Shown: positions 25,435 to 35,066, counted from the stretch's first letter. The stretch: 64,000 nucleotides of DNA from Candidatus Competibacteraceae bacterium (GCA_016699715.1 CP065007.1:1302001-1366000); one strand, 5' to 3'. The notes: generated from the letters alone by a model not told the origin. Made by a program: numbers and translations.

Positions 25435-26880
25435 ATGACGCCCGATTCCGCCCCGATACCCCAAACCGCCGCCACGACTCCCTCCCCTCATCCGGCCGAC
25501 CGCCGCCTATTCGTGCTCGACACCAACGTGCTGATGCACGATCCCACCGCCCTGTTTCGCTTCAAGGAGCACGATATCCACCTGCCGATGATGGTGCTGG
25601 AGGAACTGGATCGCGCCAAGAAGGGCGTTTCCGAAGTCGCCCGCAACGTCCGTCAGGTCAGCCACCTCCTGAATGATCTGATCGCCGGCGCCAGCAAGGA
25701 CGAGATCGAACGGGGCCTAGCCCTGCCTGGCCCCGCCAATCACCACGGGGAACCAACCAGTGGCCGGCTCTATTTCCAGATTCGCCCCACCCGCCTGAGC
25801 CCGCCCGCCACGCTGCCGGGCAACACCCCGGACAACGATATTCTCGGCATGGCGCTGACCCTGCAACAGGATCATCCCCGCCGTCAGGTCACGCTGGTTT
25901 CCAAGGACATCAACCTGCGGATCAAGGCCGCCATCCTCGGTATCCACGCCGAAGACTATTACAACGACCAGGTGTTGGACGACGTCAACCTGCTTTATGG
26001 CGGCACACACAACCTGCCGGCCGATTTTTGGGACAGCCACGGCAAGGAGATGGAATCGTGGAAGGAAAGCGGCCGTACCTTCTATCGGGTCCACGGTCCC
26101 GACATAAGCAACTGGCATCCGAATCAAGGTCTGTTTCAAGCTGAAACCGATGCGGCGTTCATCGTCCGCCAATTGCGCGGCCTGGAAGCCGTCATCGAAA
26201 TTCTCCGGGATCACACCACCCCCAATCATGCGGTCTGGGGCATCACCGCCCGCAATCGCGAGCAGAATTTCGCGCTCAATCTGCTGTTGGACCCGGAGAT
26301 CGATTTCGTCTCCCTACTCGGTGCCGCCGGCACTGGCAAGACACTGCTGGCGCTGGCGACCGGACTGGCGCTGGTGCTGGATACGAAGCGCTACCGCGAG
26401 ATCATCATGACCCGCGTGACCGTTCCGGTCGGCGAGGACATCGGTTTCCTGCCCGGCACCGAGGAGGAAAAGATGACGCCCTGGATGGGCGCATTGATGG
26501 ACAACCTGGAAGTGCTGACCCCGCGGGAAGGCGGCGAATGGGGCCGCGCCGCCACCGCCGATCTACTCAGCAGCAAGATCAAGATCCGCTCTCTCAACTT
26601 CATGCGTGGCCGCACCTTCCAGAATAAGTACGTCATCATCGACGAAGCCCAGAACCTGACCTCCAAGCAAATGAAAACCCTCATCACCCGCGCCGGCCCC
26701 GGTACCAAGATAATTTGTCTGGGCAACATCGCCCAAATCGACACCCCTTATCTATCCGAAACCACGTCGGGTCTCACTTACGTGGTGGACCGGTTCAAGG
26801 ACTGGCCACATGGCGGTCACGTCACCCTGCGTCGCGGCGAGCGCTCGCGACTGGCCGAATTCGCGTCCGACCGGCTTTAA
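25435..26880 (+). CDS. PIN-domain PhoH family ATPase
   Basis: 481 residues from ATG 25435; the upstream open frame overlaps bcp and is not coding. The N-terminal PIN RNase domain (RLFVLDTNVLMHDPTALFRF, then NDILGMALTL and VTLVSKDINLRIKA with acidic metal ligands) is followed by a PhoH NTPase: LLGAAGTGKTLLALATGLAL (Walker A) and YVIIDEAQNLTSKQMKTLI (Walker B). This fused type (PhoH2-like) probably unwinds and cleaves RNA. It lies 86 nt after bcp and 9 nt before cls. Confidence 0.92.
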   Translation: MTPDSAPIPQTAATTPSPHPADRRLFVLDTNVLMHDPTALFRFKEHDIHLPMMVLEELDRAKKGVSEVARNVRQVSHLLNDLIAGASKDEIERGLALPGPANHHGEPTSGRLYFQIRPTRLSPPATLPGNTPDNDILGMALTLQQDHPRRQVTLVSKDINLRIKAAILGIHAEDYYNDQVLDDVNLLYGGTHNLPADFWDSHGKEMESWKESGRTFYRVHGPDISNWHPNQGLFQAETDAAFIVRQLRGLEAVIEILRDHTTPNHAVWGITARNREQNFALNLLLDPEIDFVSLLGAAGTGKTLLALATGLALVLDTKRYREIIMTRVTVPVGEDIGFLPGTEEEKMTPWMGALMDNLEVLTPREGGEWGRAATADLLSSKIKIRSLNFMRGRTFQNKYVIIDEAQNLTSKQMKTLITRAGPGTKIICLGNIAQIDTPYLSETTSGLTYVVDRFKDWPHGGHVTLRRGERSRLAEFASDRL

Positions 26881-26889
26881 GCGCCACGC

Positions 26890-28323
26890 ATGACCGATCA
26901 CCTGCTCGCTCTATTCTCGCTGGCTTGGCTGCTGTGGATTGCCTTGGTCGCGGTCGGGTTGATCCTGGAACGTCGTTCGCCGGCGGCGACGCTGGCCTGG
27001 CTGCTGGCCCTGCTGTTCATGCCTTACTTCGGCTTCCTGGTGTATCTGCTGTTCGGACCGCGGCGGCTGCATCGGCGCCGGCGGCGCTACGGCCGCGCCC
27101 GCGAACGCCTGATTCAATCCACCCGCGATCTACGCCCCGATCAGGCCATTCCGCCCCACTTTCCCGACGCCGGTCTGGAGCGGCAACTAGCGCTGCTGCT
27201 GGAACGGGTCGGCCAGGGCGCGCCCACGCCGGCCATCGCCGTTCTCCCGCTGGAAACCGGCGACGCCTGTTTCGAGGCCATCGAGGCAGGTATCGCCACC
27301 GCCACGCATCACATCCATCTGGAATATTACCTGTGGACACCGGACCGGATCGGCACCCGACTGCGCGATCTGTTGGCCAACAAGGCCCACGCCGGAGTAC
27401 GAGTGCGACTGCTGCTGGACGCCATCGGCTCCGACCGCGCCAATCGCCGCTTTCTACAACCCCTGCGGGACGCCGGGGTCCAGGTCGCCTGGTTCAACCC
27501 CATCGGCCCGCGCCGGTTGCGCCTGCGCCATGTCAACTTCCGCACCCACCGTAAGATCGTGGTCTGCGATGGCCGGATCGGCTTCACCGGCGGCATCAAC
27601 GTCAGCGACGCTCACAGCAATATCCAGCAAGGACCGGATGCCTGGCGCGATCTACACCTGCGCATCGAGGGCGAGCCGGTCCATCGTTTGCAATTCATCT
27701 TTCTGGAAGATTGGTACTTCGCCACCGGCCAGGAACCGCTCGAACCGGAATTTTTCCCCCATTTTGCCGAAGCGGCCGGTCCATGGCTGCAAGTCGTCGA
27801 ATCCGGCCCCGACAACGATCGCCACGCCATCGCCAAGCTGTATTTCGCCGCCATCGTCGGCGCCCAGCGACAAATCCTGCTGGCCACGCCTTACTTCGTC
27901 CCCAACGAGGCGCTGACCGCCGCCCTGATCACCGCTGCCTTGCGCGGCGTGGAGGTACGGGTACTGGTACCCAAGCAAAGCGATTCGCGGCTAGTTTCCG
28001 CCGCCGCGCGGAGTTATTACGACGAACTGGTCGGTGCCGGCGTCACGATTCACGAGTACGGCCCGCCCATGCTGCACGCCAAGTTGCTGGTGGTGGACGA
28101 GCGTATTGCGACGGTGGGCAGCGCCAATTTCGACAACCGCAGCCTGACGCTGAATTTCGAGGCGATGGCGGTGCTGTACGACGCCGGCCTCGCCGGGCAA
28201 CTGGCTCGCGGCTTCGCCGCCGACCTGCGCCACGCTCACCGCTATGTTAAACCAGGCCGGCGCGCCACCCTGGGCCAACGGCTGGGCCAATCCACCGCCC
28301 GGCTGCTGTCGCCGCTGCTGTGA
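26890..28323 (+). CDS. cls: Cardiolipin synthase (ClsA-type)
   Basis: 477-residue phospholipase-D-superfamily membrane enzyme that joins two phosphatidylglycerols into cardiolipin. Two N-terminal helices (LLALFSLAWLLWIALVAVGL and AATLAWLLALLFMPYFGFLV) are followed by a basic RRLHRRRRR stretch. HKD motif 1 lies in NFRTHRKIVVCDGRIGFTGG and motif 2 in PMLHAKLLVVDERIATVGSA. Both catalytic histidines are intact, and the length fits ClsA. Start 9 nt after the PhoH stop suggests co-transcription. Confidence 0.94.
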   Translation: MTDHLLALFSLAWLLWIALVAVGLILERRSPAATLAWLLALLFMPYFGFLVYLLFGPRRLHRRRRRYGRARERLIQSTRDLRPDQAIPPHFPDAGLERQLALLLERVGQGAPTPAIAVLPLETGDACFEAIEAGIATATHHIHLEYYLWTPDRIGTRLRDLLANKAHAGVRVRLLLDAIGSDRANRRFLQPLRDAGVQVAWFNPIGPRRLRLRHVNFRTHRKIVVCDGRIGFTGGINVSDAHSNIQQGPDAWRDLHLRIEGEPVHRLQFIFLEDWYFATGQEPLEPEFFPHFAEAAGPWLQVVESGPDNDRHAIAKLYFAAIVGAQRQILLATPYFVPNEALTAALITAALRGVEVRVLVPKQSDSRLVSAAARSYYDELVGAGVTIHEYGPPMLHAKLLVVDERIATVGSANFDNRSLTLNFEAMAVLYDAGLAGQLARGFAADLRHAHRYVKPGRRATLGQRLGQSTARLLSPLL

Positions 28324-28439
28324 GCCGGGGATGGGCGGCGCCAGCCGCCCAGCCTGCGCCGTAGTAAAATCCATCAAGGACTTCTGGTTCACCATCGTCA
28401 AGCTGCCCGACGGTCTGAGTTGGTTCCTGCGGCGAGCGG

Positions 28440-29513
28440 TCAGAGCGACTCCGACTCCACCACCACCGCCGGCCGAGGCCACGCCTTTAGGATGGATTGC
28501 ACCACGGTCGCCAGCGGGATGGCGAAAAACACCCCCCAGAACCCCCAAAGACCACCAAACACCAGCACCGCCACGATAATGGCGATCGGATGCAAATCGA
28601 CCACCTCGGAAAACAGCAGCGGCACCAACACGTTGCCATCCAAGCCTTGAATGATCAGGTAAACCCCCAGCAACCACATGAACTCGGAACCCCAGCCCCA
28701 CTGGAAAAACGCCACCAGCGCCACCGGCACCGTCACCACCACCGCACCGATATAGGGCACGATCACCGACAGCCCCACCATCAGGGCAAGCAGCATGGCA
28801 AACTGCAAGCCCATGAGAGCGAAGGCCATGAAGGTCGCGGCCCAGACCACCAGCACCTCCAAAAACTTGCCGCGCACATAATTACCCATCTGCCGATCCA
28901 CCTCGCGCCAGACCTGCTGCGCCAAGGTGTGATCATGCGGCAGGAAGCCGTGCAACCAGCTCAGGATCAAGTCCTTATCCTTCAGAAAGAAGAACACCAG
29001 CAGCGGCACCAGCACCACGTAGATGGTGATGGTGATGATGCCCATCCCCGCCGCCAGCGACCAGGACAGCACGCTCTGACCCCAAGTAGCGATCTCGGCT
29101 TTCATGGCGTTGATGACGCCCAGCACCTGCACTTCGGTGATGAATTCCGGGTACATCGCCGGCAGACTAAGCAATAGGTTCTGACCTTTGACGATCATAT
29201 TGGGTAGTTGCTGAATCAACTGGGACAACTGCTGGGAAACCATGGGCAACAAGCCCAGCAACAAAAACAGCACGAAGGCGACGAACAGGACAAACACCAG
29301 TACGGACGCCAACAGCCGCGGCAAATGCAACCAACGCCGCAAGAGTTGCACGACGCCATCCAGCAGGTAAGCGATGACTATGCTGGCCAACACCGGCGCC
29401 AGGTCTCGGCCCATGATCAGGACCACGCTGGTGCCCAGCACCAGTACGACGGTCAAAATGACCGCCTGGGGATCGTTGAAAAGCTGACGAAACCAGTCAC
29501 TGATAATCTTCAT
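28440..29513 (-). CDS. AI-2E family transporter (PerM/YdiK-like)
   Basis: 357 residues from the ATG preceded by AAGG at 6 nt; the longer frame is disfavoured. Eight predicted helices are arranged as in the UPF0118 family: two paired N-terminal hairpins, a periplasmic amphipathic region (QQLSQLIQQLPNMIVKGQNLL), then FLKDKDLILSWL and the conserved GLSVIVPYIGAVVVTVPVALV. Members have been linked to AI-2 export or Na+/H+ exchange, so the substrate is unassigned here. It converges with cls across a 116-bp gap with no gene. Confidence 0.88.
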   Translation of the reverse strand: MKIISDWFRQLFNDPQAVILTVVLVLGTSVVLIMGRDLAPVLASIVIAYLLDGVVQLLRRWLHLPRLLASVLVFVLFVAFVLFLLLGLLPMVSQQLSQLIQQLPNMIVKGQNLLLSLPAMYPEFITEVQVLGVINAMKAEIATWGQSVLSWSLAAGMGIITITIYVVLVPLLVFFFLKDKDLILSWLHGFLPHDHTLAQQVWREVDRQMGNYVRGKFLEVLVVWAATFMAFALMGLQFAMLLALMVGLSVIVPYIGAVVVTVPVALVAFFQWGWGSEFMWLLGVYLIIQGLDGNVLVPLLFSEVVDLHPIAIIVAVLVFGGLWGFWGVFFAIPLATVVQSILKAWPRPAVVVESESL

Positions 29514-29699
29514 GGCATGCCTTGTAAGCTTATGCGTCCACGTGGCGGGCGATGTTAGCAACAAAGCCGCCTCCCTCCCAACCGTAATGGCCCACCTCTG
29601 AACCGCCCGCCACTACCGTGGTCTATCAGGTCTTGGAACCGAACCCCGCGCGGCGCAACGAACAAACCAGTCAACGCACCAGCTGTCAGTTTGAGTGCG

Positions 29700-29718
29700 T
29701 TGCACTAAACTTGTGCAA
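29700..29718. promoter_or_regulatory. Palindrome TTGCAC-N7-GTGCAA, possible operator
   Basis: Perfect 6-bp arms with 7-nt spacing in the AT-rich part of the prkA-AI-2E intergenic region. The spacing fits a dimeric regulator such as a TetR or GntR type, but no regulator is encoded nearby. Unproven. Confidence 0.35.
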
Positions 29719-29800
29719 TTAGCAGACGATTCATTCTCTTCGATCGACTGCGCCGCATGGCTGCTCACGCCCGGCCCCACCGGTTGTTCAGCCTGATTTC

Positions 29801-29846
29801 AGGTGAATCAAGCATCATCAACTAACTGATTTTGTTGTTTTCACCT
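29801..29846. promoter_or_regulatory. Inverted repeat AGGTGAA / TTCACCT
   Basis: 7-bp perfect arms separated by 32 nt of AT-rich sequence upstream of prkA. It could be paired half-sites or a stem-loop in the leader. No further support. Confidence 0.25.
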
Positions 29847-30163
29847 CGAACAATACCCGGATGGAATCCGTTTACGCTCCACCCGGCAACCGCGCCCCGA
29901 CCTCGCCAGCCACCAGCGGCGGTTGGTCCGTTAATTGCTGCATCTCCCCGAGCAGCGTCAGCGGAGGAAGCCGACCGCAACCACCCGGCACCGGGGTCAT
30001 TCGGTCGATCCGGCCAGGAATACGCTGGAGATCCGCGGCGGCCCTCCCGCCGCCGGTCCGCGCCGGGGACGCCAGGATCGAGGAAGGAATCGTCGCAGTT
30101 GAACCCGAAGGCTCGTACCGGGAAGCCGCCCCGCTCCCGCGACCATATAGAGAGGTATGACCG

Positions 30164-32086
30164 ATGAAGATTTTCAATCGCTATGTATCGCGCTATGAAG
30201 AGAGCCGCGAAGAAACGCTATCGCTGCACGACTATCTGGAGCTGTGCAAGACCGACTCGAACGCCTATGCCAGCGCCCCCGAACGGTTGCTGAAAGCCAT
30301 CGGCGAGCCGAGTTTGGTCGATACCCGCGACAACCCTCGTCTGTCGCGCATTTTCCAGAACAAGGTGCTCAGGCTCTACCCCGCCTTCGAAGAATTCTAC
30401 GGGATGGAGGACGCCATCGAGCAAATCGTCTCCTATCTCCGGCACGCCGCGCAGGGCCTGGAGGAAAAAAAGCAGATCCTCTACCTGCTGGGTCCGGTGG
30501 GCGGCGGCAAGTCCTCGCTGGCCGAACGGCTGAAGCAGTTGATGGAGAAGGTGCCATTCTACGCCATCGCCGACTCGCCGGTGTTCGAATCGCCGCTGGG
30601 GCTATTCAATCCCGACGAGGACGGTCCGATCCTGGAAGAGGATTTCGGCATCCCGCGCCGCTACCTGCGCCACATCATGTCGCCCTGGGCCGCCAAGCGC
30701 TTGCAGGAATACAACGGCGACATCACCCAGTTCCGGGTCGTGAAACTGCGGCCGTCGATCCTGCATCAGATCGCCGTCGCCAAGACCGAACCGGGTGATG
30801 AAAACAATCAGGATATTTCCTCGCTGGTGGGCAAGGTCGATATCCGCAAATTGGAGCATTTCGCCCAGAACGACCCGGACGCCTACAGCTTCTCCGGTGC
30901 CCTGTGCCGCGCCAATCGCGGACTGATGGAATTCGTGGAAATGTTCAAGGCGCCGATCAAGGTGCTGCACCCCTTGCTGACCGCCACCCAGGAAGGCAAC
31001 TACAACAGCACCGAGGGGCTATCGGCGATCCCGTTCGAGGGGATCATTCTGGCCCACTCCAACGAGTCGGAATGGCAAAGCTTCAAGAACAACAAGAACA
31101 ACGAGGCGTTTCTCGACCGCGTTTATATCGTCAAGGTACCCTACTGCCTGCGGGTATCGGACGAGGTCAAGATCTATCGGAAACTGCTCACCAACAGCTC
31201 GCTGTCGCAAGCGCCCTGCGCGCCCGGCACCTTGGAGATGCTGGCCCAGTTCTCGACCCTGACCCGAATCAAGGAACCGGAAAACTCCAGCATCTTCTCC
31301 AAGATCCGGGTCTACGACGGCGAGAATCTGAAGGATACCGACCCCAAGGCCAAGTCGATGCAGGAATACCGCGACTACGCCGGGGTGGACGAAGGCATGA
31401 ACGGCATTTCCACCCGCTTCGCCTTCAAGATTCTGTCGCAGGTGTTCAACTTCGACCATGTCGAAGTCGCCGCCAACCCCGTGCATCTGCTCTACGTGCT
31501 GGAGCGGCAAATCGAACGTGAGCAGTTCCAGGCCGAGACCGAGGAGCGATACCTGTCCTACCTGAAGGGCTACCTGGCGCCGCGCTATGCCGAGTTCATC
31601 GGCAAGGAACTTCAGCAAGCCTACCTGGAGTCCTATTCCGAGTACGGGCAGAATATCTTCGACCGCTACGTTACTTACGCCGACTTCTGGATTCAGGACC
31701 AGGAATACCGCGATCCCGACACCGGCGAGTCGTTCGATCGGGCGTCGCTCAACGCCGAACTGGAAAAGATCGAGAAACCAGCCGGCATCAGTAACCCGAA
31801 GGACTTCCGCAACGAGATCGTCAATTTCGTGCTGCGGGCGCGGGCCAACAACGCCGGCCACAACCCGGCCTGGACCAGCTACGAAAAGCTGCGGGCGGTG
31901 ATCGAGAAGAAGATGTTCTCCAACACCGAGGACCTGTTGCCGGTGATCAGCTTCAACACCAAGGCCAGTGCCGACGAGCAGAAAAAACACGCCGATTTCG
32001 TTGATCGAATGGTCGCCAAGGGCTACACGGCCAAGCAGGTGCGTTTGCTGTCCGACTGGTATCTGCGGGTCCGCAAGGCATCGTAA
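30164..32086 (+). CDS. prkA: PrkA/YeaG serine protein kinase
   Basis: 640-residue cytoplasmic protein of the PrkA family. The N-terminal AAA-like domain has the P-loop LGPVGGGKSSLAERLKQLM (around residue 105-125), GALCRANRGLMEFVEMFK and LAHSNESEW. The C-terminal PrkA domain contains GISTRFAFKILSQVFNFD. Homologues phosphorylate proteins and act in starvation, nitrogen and stationary-phase responses. Length equals E. coli YeaG (644). First gene of prkA-yeaH-spoVR, followed after 25 nt by yeaH. Precise substrates are unknown. Confidence 0.95.
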   Translation: MKIFNRYVSRYEESREETLSLHDYLELCKTDSNAYASAPERLLKAIGEPSLVDTRDNPRLSRIFQNKVLRLYPAFEEFYGMEDAIEQIVSYLRHAAQGLEEKKQILYLLGPVGGGKSSLAERLKQLMEKVPFYAIADSPVFESPLGLFNPDEDGPILEEDFGIPRRYLRHIMSPWAAKRLQEYNGDITQFRVVKLRPSILHQIAVAKTEPGDENNQDISSLVGKVDIRKLEHFAQNDPDAYSFSGALCRANRGLMEFVEMFKAPIKVLHPLLTATQEGNYNSTEGLSAIPFEGIILAHSNESEWQSFKNNKNNEAFLDRVYIVKVPYCLRVSDEVKIYRKLLTNSSLSQAPCAPGTLEMLAQFSTLTRIKEPENSSIFSKIRVYDGENLKDTDPKAKSMQEYRDYAGVDEGMNGISTRFAFKILSQVFNFDHVEVAANPVHLLYVLERQIEREQFQAETEERYLSYLKGYLAPRYAEFIGKELQQAYLESYSEYGQNIFDRYVTYADFWIQDQEYRDPDTGESFDRASLNAELEKIEKPAGISNPKDFRNEIVNFVLRARANNAGHNPAWTSYEKLRAVIEKKMFSNTEDLLPVISFNTKASADEQKKHADFVDRMVAKGYTAKQVRLLSDWYLRVRKAS

Positions 32087-32111
32087 ACGGACTAAACGGA
32101 GGAAACCGCGC

Positions 32112-33380
32112 ATGGCCACGCTTATCGACCGACGGCTGGACGGCAAGAACAAAAGCGCCGTCAACCGCCAGCGCTTTATCCGGCGCTTTAAGAATCAGAT
32201 CAAGAAGGCCGTGACCGAGGCCATGAACGGCCGCAGCATCACCGATATCGATAACGGCGAGAAAGTCAACATCCCCGCCCGCGATCTGTCCGAACCGGTG
32301 TTCGGCCACGGACCGGGCGGTCGGCGCGAAGCCATCCACCCAGGCAACAAGGAATTCGTCGCCGGCGACCGGGCCGCCCGACCGCAAGGTGGCGCGGGCG
32401 GCGGCGCGGGCGGCGGCCAGGCCAGCAACAGTGGCGAGGGCGAAGACGATTTCGTGTTCGAGCTGTCGCGCGAGGAGTTCCTGGAGCTGTTTTTCGAGGA
32501 TCTGGAACTGCCCAATCTGGTGCGCACCCAGTTGGCCAAGCTCACCGAATTCAAGTCGGTGCGCGCCGGTTTCAGCAGCGCCGGCAACCCGGCCAACATC
32601 GATGTGGTGCGCTCGCTGAAGGGAGCCATGGCGCGACGGATGGCGCTGGCCGCGCCCTACACTCGCCGGCTGCGGGAGGCGGAAGATCAACTGCAACAAT
32701 TGCTGGACGAACCGCCGGCCGACGAAAGCCGCGCCCGCGAGTTGATCGAAGAGATCGAACGCCTGCGGGCGCGGGCGCGGGCGGTGCCGTTCATCGATAC
32801 CTTCGACCTGCGCTATACCAATCGGGTCAAACAGCCGCAGCCGACCACTCAGGCGGTGATGTTCTGCATCATGGACGTATCCGGCTCGATGGATCGGGCG
32901 CGCAAGGATCTGGCCAAGCGCTTTTTCACCCTGCTCTACCTGTTTCTCAAACGCAACTACGAGAAAATCGAGGTGGTGTTCATCCGCCACCACACCGTGG
33001 CCAAGGAGGTGGACGAACAGGAGTTCTTCTACTCGCGCGAGACCGGCGGCACCGTGGTGTCCAGCGCCCTGCACCTGATGGGCGAGACCATGGTCGCGCG
33101 CTACCCGACCGCCAGTTGGAATATCTATGTGGCGCAGGCTTCGGACGGCGACAACTGGCACCATGATTCGCCGGCCTGCCGGGACCTCCTGCTCAAGCAG
33201 ATCGTGCCGTTCGTGCGCTACTACGCCTACATCGAAATCACCCCGGACCGCCATCAGAGCCTGTGGGAAGCCTACGAGGAAGTGAAGGAGCAACACCCAC
33301 ACTTCGCCATGCGGCAGATCGACGGGCCGGCCGACATCTACCCGGTGTTCCGGGACCTGTTCAAGAGGCGCGTGTCATGA
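32112..33380 (+). CDS. yeaH: DUF444 family protein (YeaH)
   Basis: 422 residues starting MATLIDRRLDGKNKSAVNRQ with GGAGG 8 nt upstream. Mid-protein features are a glycine-rich linker (about residues 94-110) and a von Willebrand A-like domain with MIDAS-like VMFCIMDVSGSMDRARKDLAKRF, then VVFIRHHTVAKEVDE and YAYIEITPDRHQSLWEAYE. Always found with PrkA and SpoVR in proteobacteria, where the three act in the same stress pathway. Its stop overlaps the spoVR start (ATGA). Biochemical role unknown; a metal-dependent scaffold is a reasonable inference. Confidence 0.94.
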   Translation: MATLIDRRLDGKNKSAVNRQRFIRRFKNQIKKAVTEAMNGRSITDIDNGEKVNIPARDLSEPVFGHGPGGRREAIHPGNKEFVAGDRAARPQGGAGGGAGGGQASNSGEGEDDFVFELSREEFLELFFEDLELPNLVRTQLAKLTEFKSVRAGFSSAGNPANIDVVRSLKGAMARRMALAAPYTRRLREAEDQLQQLLDEPPADESRARELIEEIERLRARARAVPFIDTFDLRYTNRVKQPQPTTQAVMFCIMDVSGSMDRARKDLAKRFFTLLYLFLKRNYEKIEVVFIRHHTVAKEVDEQEFFYSRETGGTVVSSALHLMGETMVARYPTASWNIYVAQASDGDNWHHDSPACRDLLLKQIVPFVRYYAYIEITPDRHQSLWEAYEEVKEQHPHFAMRQIDGPADIYPVFRDLFKRRVS

Positions 33381-34891
33381 GTGCGTCGCGACTGATTGCC
33401 GAGTCGTCCGAATGGACCTTCCCGATGCTGGAGCGCTACAACGAAGTCATCGGCCACATCGCCGCCGAGGAGTTCCGGCTCGACACCTACCCCAACCAGA
33501 TCGAAGTCATCACCGCCGAGCAGATGATGGACGCCTACTCCTCGGTGGGGATGCCGCTGGGTTACAAGCACTGGTCCTACGGCAAGCAGTTCGTGCTGAC
33601 CGAGAAGAACTACCGGCGCGGGCAAATGGGGCTGGCCTACGAAATCGTAATCAACTCCGACCCCTGCATCGCTTATCTCATGGAGGAAAACACCGCCATG
33701 ATGCAGGCGCTGGTGATTGCCCACGCCGCCTACGGCCACAACTCTTTTTTCAAGGGCAACTATCTGTTTCGCGCCTGGACCAGCGCCGACGCGATCATCG
33801 ATTACCTGCTGTTCGCCCGCAACTATGTCGCCGAGTGCGAAGAGCGCCATGGCGAGGAAGAGGTGGAACTGTTCCTCGATTCCTGTCATGCGCTGATGAA
33901 TTATGGGGTGGACCGCTACAAGCATCCGGCGCCGCTGTCGATGCGGGAAGAAAAGTTGCGCCAGCAGGAGCGGGAGACCTACCTGCAATCGCAGCTCAAC
34001 GACCTGTGGCGGACCGTACCGGTTCGAGCGTCCGAAGCCACCGCCGCGGTCGAGTCGCGCTACCCGAGCGAGCCGCAGGAAAACCTGCTGTATTTCATCG
34101 AGAAGAACGCGCCGCTACTGGAACCGTGGCAGCGTGAGCTGGTGCGCATCGTGCGCAAGATCGCTCAGTATTTCTATCCACAGCGCCAAACCCAGGTGAT
34201 GAATGAAGGCTGGGCCACATTCTGGCATTACACCCTGATGAACCGGCTCTATGACGAGGGCTATGCCAACGATGGCTTCATGATCGAGTTCCTGCAATCG
34301 CACACCAGCGTCATTCAGCAATTGCCGTTCGATCATCCCTACTATTCCGGCATCAACCCTTACACGCTGGGTTTCGCCATGATGAGCGACATCCGGCGCA
34401 TCTGTCAGGAACCCACCGCCGAGGATCGCCACTGGTTCCCGGACATCGCCGGGCAGGATTGGATCAAGGTGCTGGACTTCGCCATGCGCAATTTCAAGGA
34501 CGAGAGCTTCATCGCCCAGTATCTGTCACCCAAGGTTATGCGCGATCTCAAGTTGTTCGCGGTGCTGGACGACGATATGCAGGAAGATCTGGAGATCACC
34601 GCTATCCATGACGAGGCCGGCTACCGGCGGCTGCGGCTGGCGTTGGCCGATCAGTACAACCTCGGCAGCCGCGAGCCCAACATCCAGGTATGGAACGTCG
34701 CCCACCGTCAAGATCGCTCGTTGACCCTGCGTCACATGCCCTACAATCGCCGACCGCTGCACACCGACAGCGCTCAGGAAGTGCTTAAGCACTTGCATCG
34801 GTTATGGGGCTTCACGGTGCGCTTGGAAACGGTGGACGAAGACGGCCAGGCGGAATTGATTGGGGAATGTCCGGCGCTCCGGAGCCGATAG
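33377..34891 (+). CDS. SpoVR family protein (YcgB)
   Basis: 504-residue cytoplasmic protein. Typical landmarks are an N-terminal SSEWTFPMLERYNEVIGHIA, YPNQIEVITAEQMMDAYSSV, the His-rich HAAYGHNSFFKGNYLF, MNEGWATFWHYTLMNRLYDEG (a zinc-protease-like HExxH variant) and NPYTLGFAMMSDIRRI. In Bacillus SpoVR affects spore cortex; in non-sporulating bacteria it is a stationary-phase partner of PrkA/YeaH. Co-translated with yeaH and followed 26 nt later by a terminator, closing the operon. Confidence 0.94.
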   Translation: MSASRLIAESSEWTFPMLERYNEVIGHIAAEEFRLDTYPNQIEVITAEQMMDAYSSVGMPLGYKHWSYGKQFVLTEKNYRRGQMGLAYEIVINSDPCIAYLMEENTAMMQALVIAHAAYGHNSFFKGNYLFRAWTSADAIIDYLLFARNYVAECEERHGEEEVELFLDSCHALMNYGVDRYKHPAPLSMREEKLRQQERETYLQSQLNDLWRTVPVRASEATAAVESRYPSEPQENLLYFIEKNAPLLEPWQRELVRIVRKIAQYFYPQRQTQVMNEGWATFWHYTLMNRLYDEGYANDGFMIEFLQSHTSVIQQLPFDHPYYSGINPYTLGFAMMSDIRRICQEPTAEDRHWFPDIAGQDWIKVLDFAMRNFKDESFIAQYLSPKVMRDLKLFAVLDDDMQEDLEITAIHDEAGYRRLRLALADQYNLGSREPNIQVWNVAHRQDRSLTLRHMPYNRRPLHTDSAQEVLKHLHRLWGFTVRLETVDEDGQAELIGECPALRSR

Positions 34892-34916
34892 CTTTTTCTC
34901 GGATTCAACGTAACAC

Positions 34917-34938
34917 CCCCTTCCTCGAAGGGGCTTTT
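34917..34938 (+). terminator. Terminator of the prkA-yeaH-spoVR operon
   Basis: 7-bp stem CCCCTTC/GAAGGGG with a CTC loop and a CTTTT tail, 26 nt after the spoVR stop. The short T run makes it moderate in strength. Confidence 0.6.
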
Positions 34939-34952
34939 ATAGCTCTCCTCAA

Positions 34953-35066
34953 TGAGTTGTAGTCGACCCAAGAGCGGAAATCCCCCCAACCCCCCCTTTT
35001 TCAAAGGGGGGTGCCGCGTCAGCGGCAGGGGGGATTGATCTCGGCAGTCCACGCTTCCACAACTCA
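34953..35066. repeat. 114-bp MITE-like element with TGAGTTGT terminal inverted repeats
   Basis: Perfect 8-bp termini TGAGTTGT and ACAACTCA bound a body of nested inverted repeats: AATCCCCCC with GGGGGGATT, CCCCCC-TTTTTCAAA-GGGGGG and GCCGC-GTCA-GCGGC. The C/G-run body resembles dispersed intergenic repeats common in environmental bacteria. No transposase is present, and no target duplication was evident by eye. Confidence 0.55.

Larger units (their letters stand above)
29514..30163. other. 650-bp gene-free region upstream of prkA
   Basis: No convincing gene. Short frames here lack ribosome-binding sites and coding bias. The left half is relatively AT-rich and contains palindromes listed separately. 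The right half is GC-rich with a GCGGCGG/CCGCCGC hairpin. AGAGAGG lies just before the prkA ATG. The region probably holds promoters for both divergent genes and a long prkA leader. I could not find a GG-N10-GC sigma54 site. Confidence 0.5.

Noticed and set aside
29861..30160. Short plus-strand frame ahead of prkA
   Set aside because: No ribosome-binding site, Ser/Pro-rich random composition and no recognisable motif.
30992..33302. Long minus-strand open frames opposite prkA and yeaH
   Set aside because: Shadow frames of well-recognised conserved genes, with no start signals or family resemblance.
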